From the NCBI RefSeq assembly GCF_016901015.1, contig NZ_JAFEUP010000001.1, positions 930,001 through 994,000 on the forward strand: DNA of 64,000 bases. The letters are read 5' to 3'. The notes beneath the pieces were generated by a model. The model was not told the origin of the DNA, searched no databases, and was given only the letters and a program-made list of their open reading frames with translations. Source of the stretch: Zestomonas insulae. Its GTDB lineage: Bacteria; Pseudomonadota; Gammaproteobacteria; Pseudomonadales; Pseudomonadaceae. Shown here piece after piece: positions 53,435 through 63,024 of the stretch. The number at the start of each line of letters is the position of its first letter. Within the stretch, counting starts at the first letter, position 1. A program made the translations under genes and the position numbers.

Positions 53435-53503
53435 CCACAGGTTGCCCGCCCGGCAAAAGCCAAGGGCTATCCTTGCAGACGAACCTGCCGACAAGGATGC
53501 CCC

Positions 53504-54841
53504 ATGCGCCGCCTCCTCCGTGACCTGAAAATCATGCTGCTGGCCAACCTGTGGATAGTGCCGGTGCTGGCCCTGCTGGTCGGTGCGCTGTTCTATTTCG
53601 TCGCCCCGCCGCCGCCGATGCACGCGCGGCTGGCCACCGGCGCCAGCGGCGGCGGTTACCACGCGTTCGGCGAGCGCCTCCAGGCCGAGCTGGCGACCCA
53701 CGGCTTCACCCTCGAACTGGTCGAGAGTCAGGGCTCGCGCGACAACCTGGCCAAGCTCGGCAACGACGAGGTGCAGCTGGCCCTGGTGCAGAGCGGCCAG
53801 GAGCTGAGCCTCGCCGAAGAGGCGCGCCACAGCCTGTCCGGCCTCGGCGTGATGTACCGCGAGCCGCTATGGCTGTTCGTCCGCCAGAAGGTCAAGTTCG
53901 AGCGCCTCGCCGACCTGCTGAAGCTGCGCCTGGCGGTCGGCTCGGAAGACAGCGGCACCCAGGCGGTGACCGCAGCGCTGCTGGAGGCCAATCGCATCGA
54001 CGTGGCGCACTACCCCGAGCGCTGGCAGCAGATCGGCGGGCGGCGCGCCGCCGATGCGCTGATCGCCGGCGAGCTGGACGCCGGCTTCTTCGTCGGCCCG
54101 GCGGAGAACCCGCTGATCCAGCGCCTCGCCGATGAACCGGGGCTGCGCCTGGTCAGCCTGCGGCGCACCGCGGCGTACCTGGCGCGCCTGCCGTTCCTCA
54201 GCCGCGTCGACGTCGGCGAAGGCATGCTCAACCTGGCGCGCAACACGCCGAACCGCGACATCGTCACCCTCGGCCCGGCCGCCACGCTGGTCGCCAACGA
54301 GGACTTCCACCCCTCGCTGACCCCACTGATCCTCGAAGCTGCGCGCACCGTGCTGAAAGACGGCAGTCTGCTCGACCCGGCCGGCCAGTACCCGGCGCGC
54401 CCGCCGCGCTCACTGCACACCCTGGCCGAAGCCGATTACTACTACGACAAGGGCCTGCCGATCCTGCAGCGCTACCTGCCGTTCCGCATCGCCTCGCTGG
54501 CCGACCGCTACATCATCCTGGCGATTCCCCTACTGGTCCTGCTGTTCCCGCTGTTCAAGGCGATCGGGCCGATCTACCAGTGGCGCATCCGCGCGCGCAT
54601 CTACCGCTGGTACAAGCACCTGCGCGAGATCGACCAGCAGCTCTACCAGGGCAAGCTGCCCAGTGACCTGAACGCCGAGATCAACCGCCTCGAGCAGCTC
54701 GAGGACGAACTGGCGCGGGTCGAGGTGCCGCTGTCCTACTCCAGTGAGCTGTACGAGCTGCACATGCACCTGCGCTACATGATCGAACGCCTGCAGGCCT
54801 ATCAGCGACGCACGACTGCGACGAGCGCGCCGGTCGAGTAA
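53504..54841 (+). CDS. TAXI-type solute-binding protein with C-terminal membrane anchor
   Basis: 445 aa. An N-terminal hydrophobic segment (~12-34) precedes a TRAP-TAXI/NMT1-like domain: RLATGASGGGYHAFGERL, then VESQGSRDNLAKL, QLALVQSGQE and GELDAGFFVGPAE. Unlike typical secreted binding proteins it has a second TM helix (~333-353) and a charged cytosolic tail with coiled-coil character (~360-440, NRLEQLEDELARVEVPL). No TRAP permease gene lies nearby. AAGGA is 6 bases before the start. Ligand unknown. Confidence 0.85.
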   Translation: MRRLLRDLKIMLLANLWIVPVLALLVGALFYFVAPPPPMHARLATGASGGGYHAFGERLQAELATHGFTLELVESQGSRDNLAKLGNDEVQLALVQSGQELSLAEEARHSLSGLGVMYREPLWLFVRQKVKFERLADLLKLRLAVGSEDSGTQAVTAALLEANRIDVAHYPERWQQIGGRRAADALIAGELDAGFFVGPAENPLIQRLADEPGLRLVSLRRTAAYLARLPFLSRVDVGEGMLNLARNTPNRDIVTLGPAATLVANEDFHPSLTPLILEAARTVLKDGSLLDPAGQYPARPPRSLHTLAEADYYYDKGLPILQRYLPFRIASLADRYIILAIPLLVLLFPLFKAIGPIYQWRIRARIYRWYKHLREIDQQLYQGKLPSDLNAEINRLEQLEDELARVEVPLSYSSELYELHMHLRYMIERLQAYQRRTTATSAPVE

Positions 54842-54877
54842 CATGCACGCCTTTCCTTCGTGCCCAACGAGACGCCC

Positions 54878-55885
54878 ATGCCGATTCGTCATTGCATCGT
54901 CCACCTGATCGACAAGAAGCCCGACGGCTCGCCGTCGACCTTGCACGCCCGCGACAGCGAACTGGCCGAATCGACGGCCATCGAGAACCTGCTGGCCGAC
55001 CTCAACGACAGCTACAACGCCAAGCAGGGCAAGGCCTGGGGCTTGTTCCACGAGGAGTCCGGGGCGTTTCCGTTCAGCGGCTGGCTCAAGGAATACCTCG
55101 ATCAGGGCCTCGACTTCACCGCATTCAGCCGCCGTGCCGTGGAGCACCTGCAGAAGCTGATGGACGAGTCCAACCTGTCGGTCGGCGGCCACGTGCTGAT
55201 GGCCCACTACCAGCAGGGCATGACCGACTACCTGGCGGTGGCGCTGCTGCACCACAGCGAAGGCGTGGCCGTCAGCGACAGCCTGGAAGTCACCCCGGCC
55301 AAGCACCTCGACCTCGGCCAGCTGCACCTCGCCGCGCGCATCAACATCAGCGAGTGGCAGAACAACAAGCAGTCCAAACAGTACGTGTCGTTCATCAAGG
55401 GCAAGAACGGCAAGAAGGTCTCCGAGTACTTCCGCGACTTCATCGGCTGCCAGGAAGGCGTCGATGCGCCGAGCGAGACGCGCACCCTGCTCAAGGCGTT
55501 CAGCGATTTCGTCGAGAGCGAGGACATGGCCGAGGAGCAGGCCCGCGCCAAGACCGAGACGCTGGTCGACTACGCCACCAGTCAGGCCAAGCTGGGCGAG
55601 CCGATCACCCTCGACGAGCTGTCCGGGCTGATCGACGAGGAGCGCCCGCGCGCGTTCTTCGAACATATCCGCAACAAGGACTACGGCATGGCCCCGGAAT
55701 TTCCGGCGGACAAGCGCACCCTCAACCAGTTCCGCCGCTTCACCGGGCGTGCCGAAGGCCTGTCGATCAGCTTCGAGGCGCACCTGCTCGGCTCGAAGAT
55801 CGAGTACGACGAGGCGCGTGACATGCTGATCATCCGCCAGCTGCCGACCCAGCTGAAGGACCAGCTCAAGCGCCGCCAGGACTGA
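54878..55885 (+). CDS. ndpA: Nucleoid-associated protein NdpA (YejK)
   Basis: Nucleoid-associated protein; 335 aa from ATG 54878 ([20 protein letters not shown]). Family features: [20 protein letters not shown], the central FLxV-like [22 protein letters not shown] and [23 protein letters not shown]. Binds DNA and, in E. coli, influences topoisomerase activity. A six-codon upstream extension is possible but unsupported. Confidence 0.93.
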   Translation: MPIRHCIVHLIDKKPDGSPSTLHARDSELAESTAIENLLADLNDSYNAKQGKAWGLFHEESGAFPFSGWLKEYLDQGLDFTAFSRRAVEHLQKLMDESNLSVGGHVLMAHYQQGMTDYLAVALLHHSEGVAVSDSLEVTPAKHLDLGQLHLAARINISEWQNNKQSKQYVSFIKGKNGKKVSEYFRDFIGCQEGVDAPSETRTLLKAFSDFVESEDMAEEQARAKTETLVDYATSQAKLGEPITLDELSGLIDEERPRAFFEHIRNKDYGMAPEFPADKRTLNQFRRFTGRAEGLSISFEAHLLGSKIEYDEARDMLIIRQLPTQLKDQLKRRQD

Positions 55886-55980
55886 CGGCGCCAGCTTCCG
55901 ACGGATCACCGGATTGCCGGGGGCCGACCTGCTAGCCTAATTGGGGTCCGTCCCGATCGGCGCACTGCAAGGAGGCCTCC

Positions 55981-56922
55981 ATGGCCGCCCTCGCACCATC
56001 CGTAGCGACCGCCGCACCCCTCCCGCCCCGCCGGCGGGCACGCCCCCTGCTACTCATACTGTTGCTGCTCGCCACCCCGCTGCTCGCCGAGCCGCCTCCG
56101 CCGTCACGGCTGTCGCCGGACGTCACCCGCTTCATCGTCGCCAACAGCGAGTTCACCATGCTCCACGAGATGGGCCACATGCTCATCTCCGAGCTCAACC
56201 TGCCACTGCTTGGCCGCGAAGAAGACGCCGCCGACCAGCTCGGCATGATGATCCTGTTCCTGCTCAGCGATCCGCAGCGCAAGGCCGAACTGGATGCCGA
56301 CCTGCTGGCGATCGTCGACTACTGGCGCCTGGAGTGGCAGCGCCCGCGCCCGGCCAACGAACAGGTGCCGGCCTGGGACACCCACGCCCTCGACGAACAG
56401 CGCTTCTACAACATCGCCTGCCTGGCCTACGGCAGCGATCCGGATCGCATGGAGTGGGTGCTGCGGGTGACCGGCCTGCCGGTCGAGCGGGCGTTGTACT
56501 GCGATCAGGAGTTCCTGCAGGCGAGCCGCGCGCTGGACTGGATTCGCCACCACAACCGGCGCGTCGCGATCCAGCGTCGGCCGCGCATCCAGATCATCTA
56601 CGATCCGCCGCCGAGCTACCTGCCGGATGCCGAGCTGCTGGTCGCGCGGCTGCGTGAGGGCGGTCTGGAGGACATCGCGCGACGGGTCAGCCTGGTGTTC
56701 GCCCCGCCGCGCACGCTGACCCTGCGCATCGCGGCCTGCGGCACGCCGGACGCCTGGTACAACCGCGACGAAGCCGAACTGACGCTGTGCTACGAGCGCC
56801 TGCAGCATTTCCGCGAGCTGGCGGAAACCCTGCCGCCGGAGCGACGACCGGGTCCGCAACTGGAGTGCGCGCCCGCCTACAAGGCGCTGCAGGACGCCCT
56901 TACGACAGAGACTGAATGCTGA
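55981..56922 (+). CDS. DUF4344-type putative secreted metallopeptidase
   Basis: 313 aa with a hydrophobic export signal at about 22-36 (RPLLLILLLLATPLLA) after a Pro/Arg-rich start. HEMGH at 62-66 (MLHEMGHMLISEL) is a zinc-peptidase HExxH motif; a downstream Glu/Asp ligand could be in EEDAADQLG, ~residues 80-90. AAGGAGG lies 5 bases before the ATG. Activity and substrate are unknown. The last 23 bases overlap the convergent gene at 56900. Confidence 0.83.
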   Translation: MAALAPSVATAAPLPPRRRARPLLLILLLLATPLLAEPPPPSRLSPDVTRFIVANSEFTMLHEMGHMLISELNLPLLGREEDAADQLGMMILFLLSDPQRKAELDADLLAIVDYWRLEWQRPRPANEQVPAWDTHALDEQRFYNIACLAYGSDPDRMEWVLRVTGLPVERALYCDQEFLQASRALDWIRHHNRRVAIQRRPRIQIIYDPPPSYLPDAELLVARLREGGLEDIARRVSLVFAPPRTLTLRIAACGTPDAWYNRDEAELTLCYERLQHFRELAETLPPERRPGPQLECAPAYKALQDALTTETEC

Positions 56923-57838
56923 AACCGACGCGCGGGAAGTGCACGTGCACGGTACCGGCACGCTCGTCCTCGCGGCGCAGGATCAGCTCGTCGCGCCCGG
57001 CGAACAGCAGCTCGCCGACGACCGGGTCGACGCCGTAGTCGGTGGCGGCGATCTGCACACGCTGGCCGACCTGGAAGCCATTCGGCTCGACAAAGGCTTC
57101 ATCCGGCAATGCCGCCGGGGTCGCCGCGCGGGCGATGGCGATTGCCTCCTCGGCGGACAGCTCGCTCGCCGCGCCATGCCCGAAGCCCAGCACGCGACCC
57201 AGCCAGGCGGCCACCGCCGGGTAGTCGTCGACCAGCGGCGCGGTCACCGGGCCACCCTTGAGGAACCACAGGCAGTGCGCCAGGGCGAAGTCGGCGATCG
57301 ACGGCGCACCGAACAGGAAGTCGCCCTCCTCGCGGGCCAGTTGCTGCTCCAGACGGGCCATCAGGCTCGGCCAGTTGTGCTTGGCCTGCTCGGTCGGCAC
57401 GCGCCGCGCGGAGCCGCCGGTGAAGAACTGTGCGCGGTCGTCGAGCAGCGCCTTGACCATCGCCGGCGGCAGGCGACCGAAGCGCACGCTGGCCGACTCG
57501 GGCTGGAACACCAGCGCCACCGCATGCTGGAACACCAGGCTGTCAGCCCACTGGGCGAAGCTGGTCACGGTGAACTCCTGGCCTTCGGGGAACAGCGTCG
57601 GCACGTTCTTCTCGGCTTCCAGACGCTGGGCGATCAGCGCGGTGTCGCAGTAGATGTCGGCGCCGATCTGCAGCACTGGGGTCTTGCGGTAACCGCCGGT
57701 CAGGGCGATCAGGTCGGGCTTGGGCATCACCGGCGAAATGTGCACCGAGCGCCAGGACAGCTGTTTGAAGCCCAGCAGCAGGCGGGCCTTCTCGGCGAAT
57801 GGCGAGGTCGGATAGTGGTGCAGGATCAACTCGTGCAT
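56900..57838 (-). CDS. Glutathione S-transferase family protein with C-terminal extension
   Basis: 312 aa, about 80-100 residues longer than a standard GST. N-terminal thioredoxin-like domain: LILHHYPTSPFAEKARLLLGF, ending with the cis-proline segment YRKTPVLQIGADIYCDTALI. Helical domain ~90-225 contains FLFGAPSIADFALAHCLWFL. The final ~75 residues (NGFQVGQRVQIAATDYGVDP...) look like a small beta-rich domain not usual in GSTs. Ser/Tyr catalytic residue is uncertain. Overlaps the metallopeptidase gene by 23 bases at the 3' end. Confidence 0.87.
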   Translation of the reverse strand: MHELILHHYPTSPFAEKARLLLGFKQLSWRSVHISPVMPKPDLIALTGGYRKTPVLQIGADIYCDTALIAQRLEAEKNVPTLFPEGQEFTVTSFAQWADSLVFQHAVALVFQPESASVRFGRLPPAMVKALLDDRAQFFTGGSARRVPTEQAKHNWPSLMARLEQQLAREEGDFLFGAPSIADFALAHCLWFLKGGPVTAPLVDDYPAVAAWLGRVLGFGHGAASELSAEEAIAIARAATPAALPDEAFVEPNGFQVGQRVQIAATDYGVDPVVGELLFAGRDELILRREDERAGTVHVHFPRVGFSIQSLS

Positions 57839-57885
57839 GACGGGCTCGCAGGCAAGGGAAAGAACCGCCAGCTTAGCCCGATGCG

Positions 57886-58197
57886 TCAGCCCGGCGTAGC
57901 CGCCTGCTCGGATGACAGCGTATCAAGGGCGTGAATGCCGGCCAGCACCAGACGCTCCTTGGCCGCCTTGTTGAGCTGCTTGATCGCCCGCTCGCGGCGC
58001 AGCGCGGCGCCCTTGTCGGCACAGGGCTCGACGTAGGCCAGCGCCTGCGCCGGGCTGGAATGGAAGAAGCGCGCGCCCTTGCCGCTCTGGTGCTGGGCGA
58101 AGCGCCGCGCCGGGTCGTCGCTGATCCCGCAGTACAGCGCGCCGTTGGCGGCGCGCACCAGGTAGACGAACCAGGGCTTGGCGAGGCTTTCGCTCAT
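57886..58197 (-). CDS. GIY-YIG nuclease family protein (YhbQ type)
   Basis: 103 aa from ATG 58197 ([20 protein letters not shown]). The GIY-YIG motif is degenerate but visible: [31 protein letters not shown] in two parts, with the conserved Arg in ARRFAQH and the Glu in RRERAIKQL. Members act on DNA in vitro; physiological role is uncertain. Its ATG overlaps the stop of the GST-like gene (ATGA). The longer in-frame reading upstream is within that gene and is a shadow. Confidence 0.9.
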   Translation of the reverse strand: MSESLAKPWFVYLVRAANGALYCGISDDPARRFAQHQSGKGARFFHSSPAQALAYVEPCADKGAALRRERAIKQLNKAAKERLVLAGIHALDTLSSEQAATPG

Positions 58198-58892
58198 GCC
58201 CAGAACTTGTCGCGCAGGCGCTCGCAGTAGGCGACCAGCACCGGGTATTCGCGCGCCAGCTGGCTGAGCGGATTGTTCAGGCTGCAGTGGATCAGGTTGG
58301 CCAGCACGCCATAGGCGGAAGCATCCGCGCTGCACGGCTGCAGGCCGCCGAAATACGGCGCGGCGCCGAGCATGTCGCTGAGCGCCTGCAGGTCCTCGCG
58401 GGCGAAGGCCAGCAATTCCGCGCCGGAATGCCGCGCCAGGCCCTGGGCCAGCAGCGCCTTGCGGATCTTGCCGCGCACCAGGTTGGGCACCAGCGCGCGC
58501 AGCGGCATCGGCAGGCTGGCGAAGAACGCCGGCTTGAGCTCGGCCCAGCCGGCATCGTCGATCCAGCGGAAATACACCATCAGCTGCGCCAGGTGCTCGT
58601 CGCACAGCCGCGTGATGGCCAGCGCGCGACCGCGTGCGGCAGCGTCCAGGTGATTGTCGATACCCAGCGCCAGGCGCTCCTGCAGGGTGCGCAGGATGAT
58701 CGCCGAGTCGGCGACCACCTCGTCGTCGAGCTTGATGAACGGCAGCTTGCCCTTCGGCCCCTTGCCGGGGTTGCGCAGCGTCTTGACCTGATAGTCGAGG
58801 CCGGTGAGGCGCAGGAAGGTTTCCACCTTGAGGCAGAACGGGCTGGGGTTGGGCACGTTCAGCGAAGACGGGAATTGGAACAGGGTGATCAT
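58194..58892 (-). CDS. GST-like protein with metaxin/Fax-type domain
   Basis: 232 aa. Begins [20 protein letters not shown] with a thioredoxin-like fold; the sequence [29 protein letters not shown] is typical of the failed-axon-connections/metaxin-like glutathione transferases. The helical domain has [16 protein letters not shown] and the C-terminal [20 protein letters not shown]. Enzymatic function not established. Coupled with the GIY-YIG gene downstream; separated from pcs by 67 bases. Confidence 0.85.
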   Translation of the reverse strand: MITLFQFPSSLNVPNPSPFCLKVETFLRLTGLDYQVKTLRNPGKGPKGKLPFIKLDDEVVADSAIILRTLQERLALGIDNHLDAAARGRALAITRLCDEHLAQLMVYFRWIDDAGWAELKPAFFASLPMPLRALVPNLVRGKIRKALLAQGLARHSGAELLAFAREDLQALSDMLGAAPYFGGLQPCSADASAYGVLANLIHCSLNNPLSQLAREYPVLVAYCERLRDKFWA

Positions 58893-58959
58893 CGGCAGCT
58901 TCCTGCAAGAGAGTCGGCGGCGAGTTTAGCCTGCGCAGTGGGAAATTTGGGTGACGCCG

Positions 58960-59670
58960 TCAGGCAAACCATTCCCGCGCGCTGCGCCACAGGCAGATAC
59001 CGAGGAAGTAGGCGGAAGTGATCAGCCACAGCGCCAGCAATAGCGGCGGGCGCGCTGGGAAGATCAGGATCAGCCAGGCGCAGCAGACCATCCACAACCC
59101 GGTCACGGCGATGTTCAGCGGCATGAACTGGCGCACCCGGAACGGGTGGAGGAACTTCATGCGGGTGAGGGTCAGCGCGGCCAGCACGACAATGCCGAGC
59201 AGCGTGGTCCAGGGCGAGAAATCCAGCAGGTAGAGGTACACCGCGACCACGTTCCAGGCGGCCGGGAAGCCGACGAAGTAGTAGTCGTGGCTCTTCATGT
59301 GCACGTTGCAGAAGCAGAACAGCGACGACAGCAGTATCAGCCCCACCGCCGGCAGCGCGCAGTAGTCCGGCAGCGGTACGAAGCGGTAGACGAAGATCGC
59401 CGGGATGAACACGTAGGTGAGGTAGTCGATGACCAGGTCGAGCACCGTGCCGTCGAAATACGGCAGCACTTCCTTGACCTCGAACTTGCGCGCCAGGGTG
59501 CCGTCCAGCCCGTCCACCAGCAGCGCGGCACCGAGCCACAGCAGGCAATCGCCGGGGCGGTTGTCGACCACGGCGAGCAGCGCCAGCAGGGCGAGGATCA
59601 CCCCGCTGGCGGTGACCGCGTGGACGCTCCAGGCCTTGGCCTTGCTGAACGGAGTAAGGGTGGCGCTCAC
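58960..59670 (-). CDS. pcs: Phosphatidylcholine synthase
   Basis: Inner-membrane CDP-alcohol phosphatidyltransferase that condenses choline with CDP-diacylglycerol. 236 aa, about eight TM helices. The family motif runs DGLDGTLARKF ... FDGTVLDLVID at about 53-83 and has the conserved D-G-A-R-G-D-D residues. The start is GTG at 59670 with AGGAG 5 bases before it. It makes phosphatidylcholine from exogenous choline, a pathway in some Pseudomonas. Confidence 0.95.
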   Translation of the reverse strand: MSATLTPFSKAKAWSVHAVTASGVILALLALLAVVDNRPGDCLLWLGAALLVDGLDGTLARKFEVKEVLPYFDGTVLDLVIDYLTYVFIPAIFVYRFVPLPDYCALPAVGLILLSSLFCFCNVHMKSHDYYFVGFPAAWNVVAVYLYLLDFSPWTTLLGIVVLAALTLTRMKFLHPFRVRQFMPLNIAVTGLWMVCCAWLILIFPARPPLLLALWLITSAYFLGICLWRSAREWFA

Positions 59671-59789
59671 GGCGGCTCCTGGTTGGCGGTGGGTAGAAAC
59701 ACGCGGGCGAGGATTCCTTCCTCACCCTGCCCTCGCCCTACTGAAAAAGCGGCAACAGCGTCGAGCGCCTCGCCCTCGTGGTCGCCTGA

Positions 59790-59850
59790 GTAGGAGCGAA
59801 TTCATTCGCGATCAAGCGGCAACGCCAAGCGCGGATAAATCCGCTCCTAC
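59790..59850 (+). repeat. REP-like palindrome, copy 3
   Basis: Left arm GTAGGAGCGAATTCATTCGCGAT is identical to copy 2; the right arm is diverged (GCGGATAAATCCGCTCCTAC). It lies between pcs and aapP, downstream of aapP. Confidence 0.8.
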
Positions 59851-59866
59851 AAGGTCGCTTCGCTCC

Positions 59867-60628
59867 TCAGTGCAGGATCTGGCCGAGGAACAGCTTGGTG
59901 CGTTCGTTCTGTGGATTGTCGAAAAACGCGTTGGGTTCGTTCTGTTCGACGATCTCGCCCTTGTCCATGAAGATCACCCGGTCCGCCACGGTGCGCGCGA
60001 AGCCCATCTCGTGGGTCACGCAGAGCATGGTCATGCCGCTCTGCGCCAGGCCGATCATGGTGTCGAGCACCTCCTTGACCATCTCCGGGTCGAGCGCCGA
60101 GGTCGGTTCGTCGAACAGCATGATCTTCGGCTTCATGCACAGCGCCCGGGCAATCGCCACGCGCTGCTGCTGGCCGCCGGAGAGCTGGCCCGGGTACTTC
60201 AGCGCCTGCTCGGGAATGCGCACCCGCTCCAGGTAGTGCATGGCGATTTCCTCGGCCTTGCGCTTGGGCATCTTGCGCACCCACATCGGCGCCAGGGTGC
60301 AGTTCTGCAGCACAGTCAGGTGCGGGAACAGGTTGAAGTGCTGGAACACCATGCCGACCTCGCGGCGGATGGTTTCAATGTGCTTGAGGTCGTTGGTCAG
60401 CTCGGTGCCGTCGACCACGATGCGCCCCTGCTGGTGTTCTTCCAAGCGGTTGATGCAGCGGATGGTGGTCGACTTGCCGGAGCCGGACGGCCCGCACAGC
60501 ACGATGCGTTCGCCCTGGCGGACGTTAAGGTTGATGTCCTTGAGCACGTGGAACTGGCCGTACCACTTGTTCACCCCTTGCATCTGGATGATCGGCTCGT
60601 GGCTGGCGTTGGTTTGGACTTCAGTCAT
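59867..60628 (-). CDS. aapP: Polar amino-acid ABC transporter ATP-binding protein
   Basis: Cytosolic ATPase of an L-amino-acid importer (general amino acid permease AapJQMP / BztABCD type). 253 aa. Walker [10 protein letters not shown] (~45-53), Q-loop region [13 protein letters not shown], signature [15 protein letters not shown], Walker [14 protein letters not shown] and switch [12 protein letters not shown] precedes the ATG. It is the last gene of the operon, 10 bases after aapM. Confidence 0.96.
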   Translation of the reverse strand: MTEVQTNASHEPIIQMQGVNKWYGQFHVLKDINLNVRQGERIVLCGPSGSGKSTTIRCINRLEEHQQGRIVVDGTELTNDLKHIETIRREVGMVFQHFNLFPHLTVLQNCTLAPMWVRKMPKRKAEEIAMHYLERVRIPEQALKYPGQLSGGQQQRVAIARALCMKPKIMLFDEPTSALDPEMVKEVLDTMIGLAQSGMTMLCVTHEMGFARTVADRVIFMDKGEIVEQNEPNAFFDNPQNERTKLFLGQILH

Positions 60629-60638
60629 TGCGAAACTC

Positions 60639-61733
60639 CTAGCGCTTGTGGCCGGTATTCAGCTGGCGCTCCAGGCGCTGCGAATAGCGGGACATGCTGA
60701 AACAGAAAATCCAGTAGACCAGGGCGGCGAACACGTAGCCTTCGGTGGACATGCCCAGCCATTTCGGGTCAGTAGTGGCTTGCTTGATGCTGTTGAGCAG
60801 GTCGAACAGGCCGATGATGATCACCAGGCTGGTGTCCTTGAACAGCGCGATGAAGGTGTTGACGATCCCCGGGATCACCAGCTTCAGCGCCTGCGGCAGG
60901 ATCACCAGGCCGGTGGCGCGCCAGTAGCCGAGACCAAGCGCGCCGGCCGCCTCGTACTGGCCCTTGGGAATCGCCTGCAGACCGCCGCGTACCACCTCGG
61001 CGACGTAGGCGGCCTCGAAGAGGATCACCATGATCAGCGCGCGCAGCAGCTTGTCGAGGCCCATGCCCTCGGGGAGGAACAGCGGCAGCATCACCGAGGA
61101 CATGAACAGCACGGTGATCAGCGGCACGCCGCGCCAGAACTCGATGGTAGTGACGCAGATGACCTTGATCGCCGGCATGTTCGAGCGCCGCCCGAGTGCC
61201 AGCAGGATGCCCAGCGGCAAGGCGCCGGTGATGCCCACGTAGGCGATCACCACGGTGAGCATCAGGCCGCCCCAGCGGGTGGTCGGCACGGTTTCCAGGC
61301 CGAGGCCGCCGTGCAGCAGCCAGAACGCCAGCAGCGGGAAGACCACCAGGAAGCCGATGCCATACCAGGCCTTGTGCGGCATCTGCCGAACGAACAGCGG
61401 CGCCACGCCGAGGATCGCCAGCCACACGGTGAGGTCGACTCGCCAGCGCTGCTCACCCGGGTAGAAGCCGTACATGAACTGGCCGAAGCGTTCCTTGACG
61501 AACACCCAGCAGGCGCCCTCGCCGGTGCAGTCGGCGCGCGTGGTGCCGGTCCAGTCGGCCTGCAGGAACGCCCAGTTGATGATCGGCGGCACGATCAGCC
61601 ACAGCAGGTACAGCGCGAGCAGGGTCAACACCACGTGCAGCGGGCTGGCGAACAGGTTGTCGCGCAGCCAGGCCATGGGCCCGAACACGCTGCGCGGCGG
61701 CGGCAGGTCGGGTTTGAAAGTATGTGTCGTCAT
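60639..61733 (-). CDS. aapM: Polar amino-acid ABC transporter permease AapM
   Basis: Inner-membrane permease. 364 aa from ATG 61733 ([20 protein letters not shown]), GGGAGAGG upstream. N-terminal TM at ~35-55, several more in 95-155, then the BPD_transp_1 domain with the EAA-like loop [24 protein letters not shown] near 285. Pairs with AapQ as a heterodimer. Ten codons of in-frame upstream sequence overlap aapQ and are not used. Confidence 0.95.
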   Translation of the reverse strand: MTTHTFKPDLPPPRSVFGPMAWLRDNLFASPLHVVLTLLALYLLWLIVPPIINWAFLQADWTGTTRADCTGEGACWVFVKERFGQFMYGFYPGEQRWRVDLTVWLAILGVAPLFVRQMPHKAWYGIGFLVVFPLLAFWLLHGGLGLETVPTTRWGGLMLTVVIAYVGITGALPLGILLALGRRSNMPAIKVICVTTIEFWRGVPLITVLFMSSVMLPLFLPEGMGLDKLLRALIMVILFEAAYVAEVVRGGLQAIPKGQYEAAGALGLGYWRATGLVILPQALKLVIPGIVNTFIALFKDTSLVIIIGLFDLLNSIKQATTDPKWLGMSTEGYVFAALVYWIFCFSMSRYSQRLERQLNTGHKR

Positions 61734-61743
61734 GCGCCTCTCC

Positions 61744-62928
61744 CTATCGCTCGACCAGCGCAATGCGCTTGTTGTACCAGTTCATCAGCAGCGAAATGCT
61801 GATGCTGATGGCCAGGTACACGCTCATGGTGATGCCCATCACTTCGATCGCCTGACCGGTCTGGTTGAGCACCGTGCCGGCGAACAGAGAGACCATGTCC
61901 GGGTAGCCGATACCGGCGGCCAGCGAGGAGTTCTTGGTCAGGTTCAGGTACTGGCTGGTGAGCGGCGGAATGATCACCCGCAGCGCCTGCGGGACAATCA
62001 CCAGACGCAGGGTCTTGCCGTCCGGCATGCCCAGCGAGCGCGACGCCTCGGTCTGCCCGTGGCTGACCGCCTGAATGCCGGCCCGCACGGTTTCGCCGAT
62101 GAACGCCGCGGTGTAGATCGACAGCGCCAGCATCAGCGCGACCAGTTCGGGAATCACCACCCAACCGCCACGGAAATTGAAGCCGGTGAGCTGCGGCACT
62201 TCCCAGTGGAACGGCGCGCCGAACACTAGGATGCTCAGCAGCGGCAGGCCGAACAGCAGCGCCAGCGCGCTGAGCAGCACCGGGAAGCGTTCACCGGTGG
62301 CCTCGCGGCGCGCCTTGGCCCAGCGGTAGATCACCACCACCGCGACGATCGCCAGCAGCAGCGCGGCGAGGAACGCCCACAGGCCCTCTGCCTGGGTCGG
62401 TGAGGGCATGTACACGCCGCGGTTGTTGATGAAGAACATGTCGCCGAGGCTCAGGCTCTGCCGCGGTCCGGGCATGGTCAGCATCACCGCGAAGTACCAG
62501 AAGAAGATCTGCAGCAACGGTGGGATGTTGCGGAACACCTCGATGTACACCGTGGCCAGCTTGCGGATCAGCCAGTTCGGCGACAGCCGCGCGACGCCGA
62601 GGATGAAGCCGATGATGGTCGCCAGGATGATGCCGATCACCGACACCAGCAGGGTGTTGAGCAAGCCGATGACGAACACGCGGGCGTAGGTGTCGCTCTC
62701 GCTGTAGTCGATCAGGTGCTGGGAGATGCCGAAACCGGCGCTCTGCTGAAGGAAATCGAAGCCGGACACAATGCCGCGCTTCTCCAGGTTGACCTGGGTG
62801 TTGTGGAACAGGAACCAGCCGAATGCGACTACGCAGACGACGGCAATAATCTGGAATAGCCAGGCGCGCGCCTTGGGGTCGGTCCAGACCGATCCACGTG
62901 GGCGCGGGACATTAGCAGTGGTTTGCAT
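61744..62928 (-). CDS. aapQ: Polar amino-acid ABC transporter permease AapQ
   Basis: Partner permease, 394 aa. GAGGG is 5 bases before the ATG. TM helices near 24-42, 88-112, 132-150, 182-200 and several C-terminal; the cytosolic EAA-like loop is GQTEASRSLGMPDGKTLRLV followed by VPQALRVIIPP (~315-345). The gap to aapJ carries two strong hairpins, consistent with more SBP than permease being made. Confidence 0.95.
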   Translation of the reverse strand: MQTTANVPRPRGSVWTDPKARAWLFQIIAVVCVVAFGWFLFHNTQVNLEKRGIVSGFDFLQQSAGFGISQHLIDYSESDTYARVFVIGLLNTLLVSVIGIILATIIGFILGVARLSPNWLIRKLATVYIEVFRNIPPLLQIFFWYFAVMLTMPGPRQSLSLGDMFFINNRGVYMPSPTQAEGLWAFLAALLLAIVAVVVIYRWAKARREATGERFPVLLSALALLFGLPLLSILVFGAPFHWEVPQLTGFNFRGGWVVIPELVALMLALSIYTAAFIGETVRAGIQAVSHGQTEASRSLGMPDGKTLRLVIVPQALRVIIPPLTSQYLNLTKNSSLAAGIGYPDMVSLFAGTVLNQTGQAIEVMGITMSVYLAISISISLLMNWYNKRIALVER

Positions 62929-62943
62929 AGTAGCCCTCTTGGC

Positions 62944-63016
62944 ATCCGCCCCCTTGGTGCGGGGTGCGGATCAACGAGTCGGAAGCACCTCGGCGCCGCA
63001 GTACGCGGCGCCGAGG
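62944..63016 (-). other. Double hairpin between aapJ and aapQ
   Basis: A perfect 12-bp stem CCTCGGCGCCGC / GCGGCGCCGAGG (62988-62999 with 63005-63016, loop 5 bases) follows the aapJ stop by 8 bases; a second repeat ATCCGCCCC / GGGGTGCGGAT (62944-62971) follows. Neither is followed by a good T-run. Such hairpins after binding-protein genes often stabilise the upstream mRNA. Confidence 0.6.
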
Positions 63017-63024
63017 CGGGAGGG

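Noticed and set aside
52034..53830. Very long minus-strand frame across yjeH and the binding protein
   Set aside because: Low-complexity His/Gln/Arg sequence, antisense to two well-supported genes; only the lrp portion (51614-52033) is real.
57886..58908. 340-codon minus-strand frame extending the GIY-YIG gene upstream
   Set aside because: The upstream part lies in another frame of the GST-like gene; the ATGA junction and MSESLAKPW start define the real gene.
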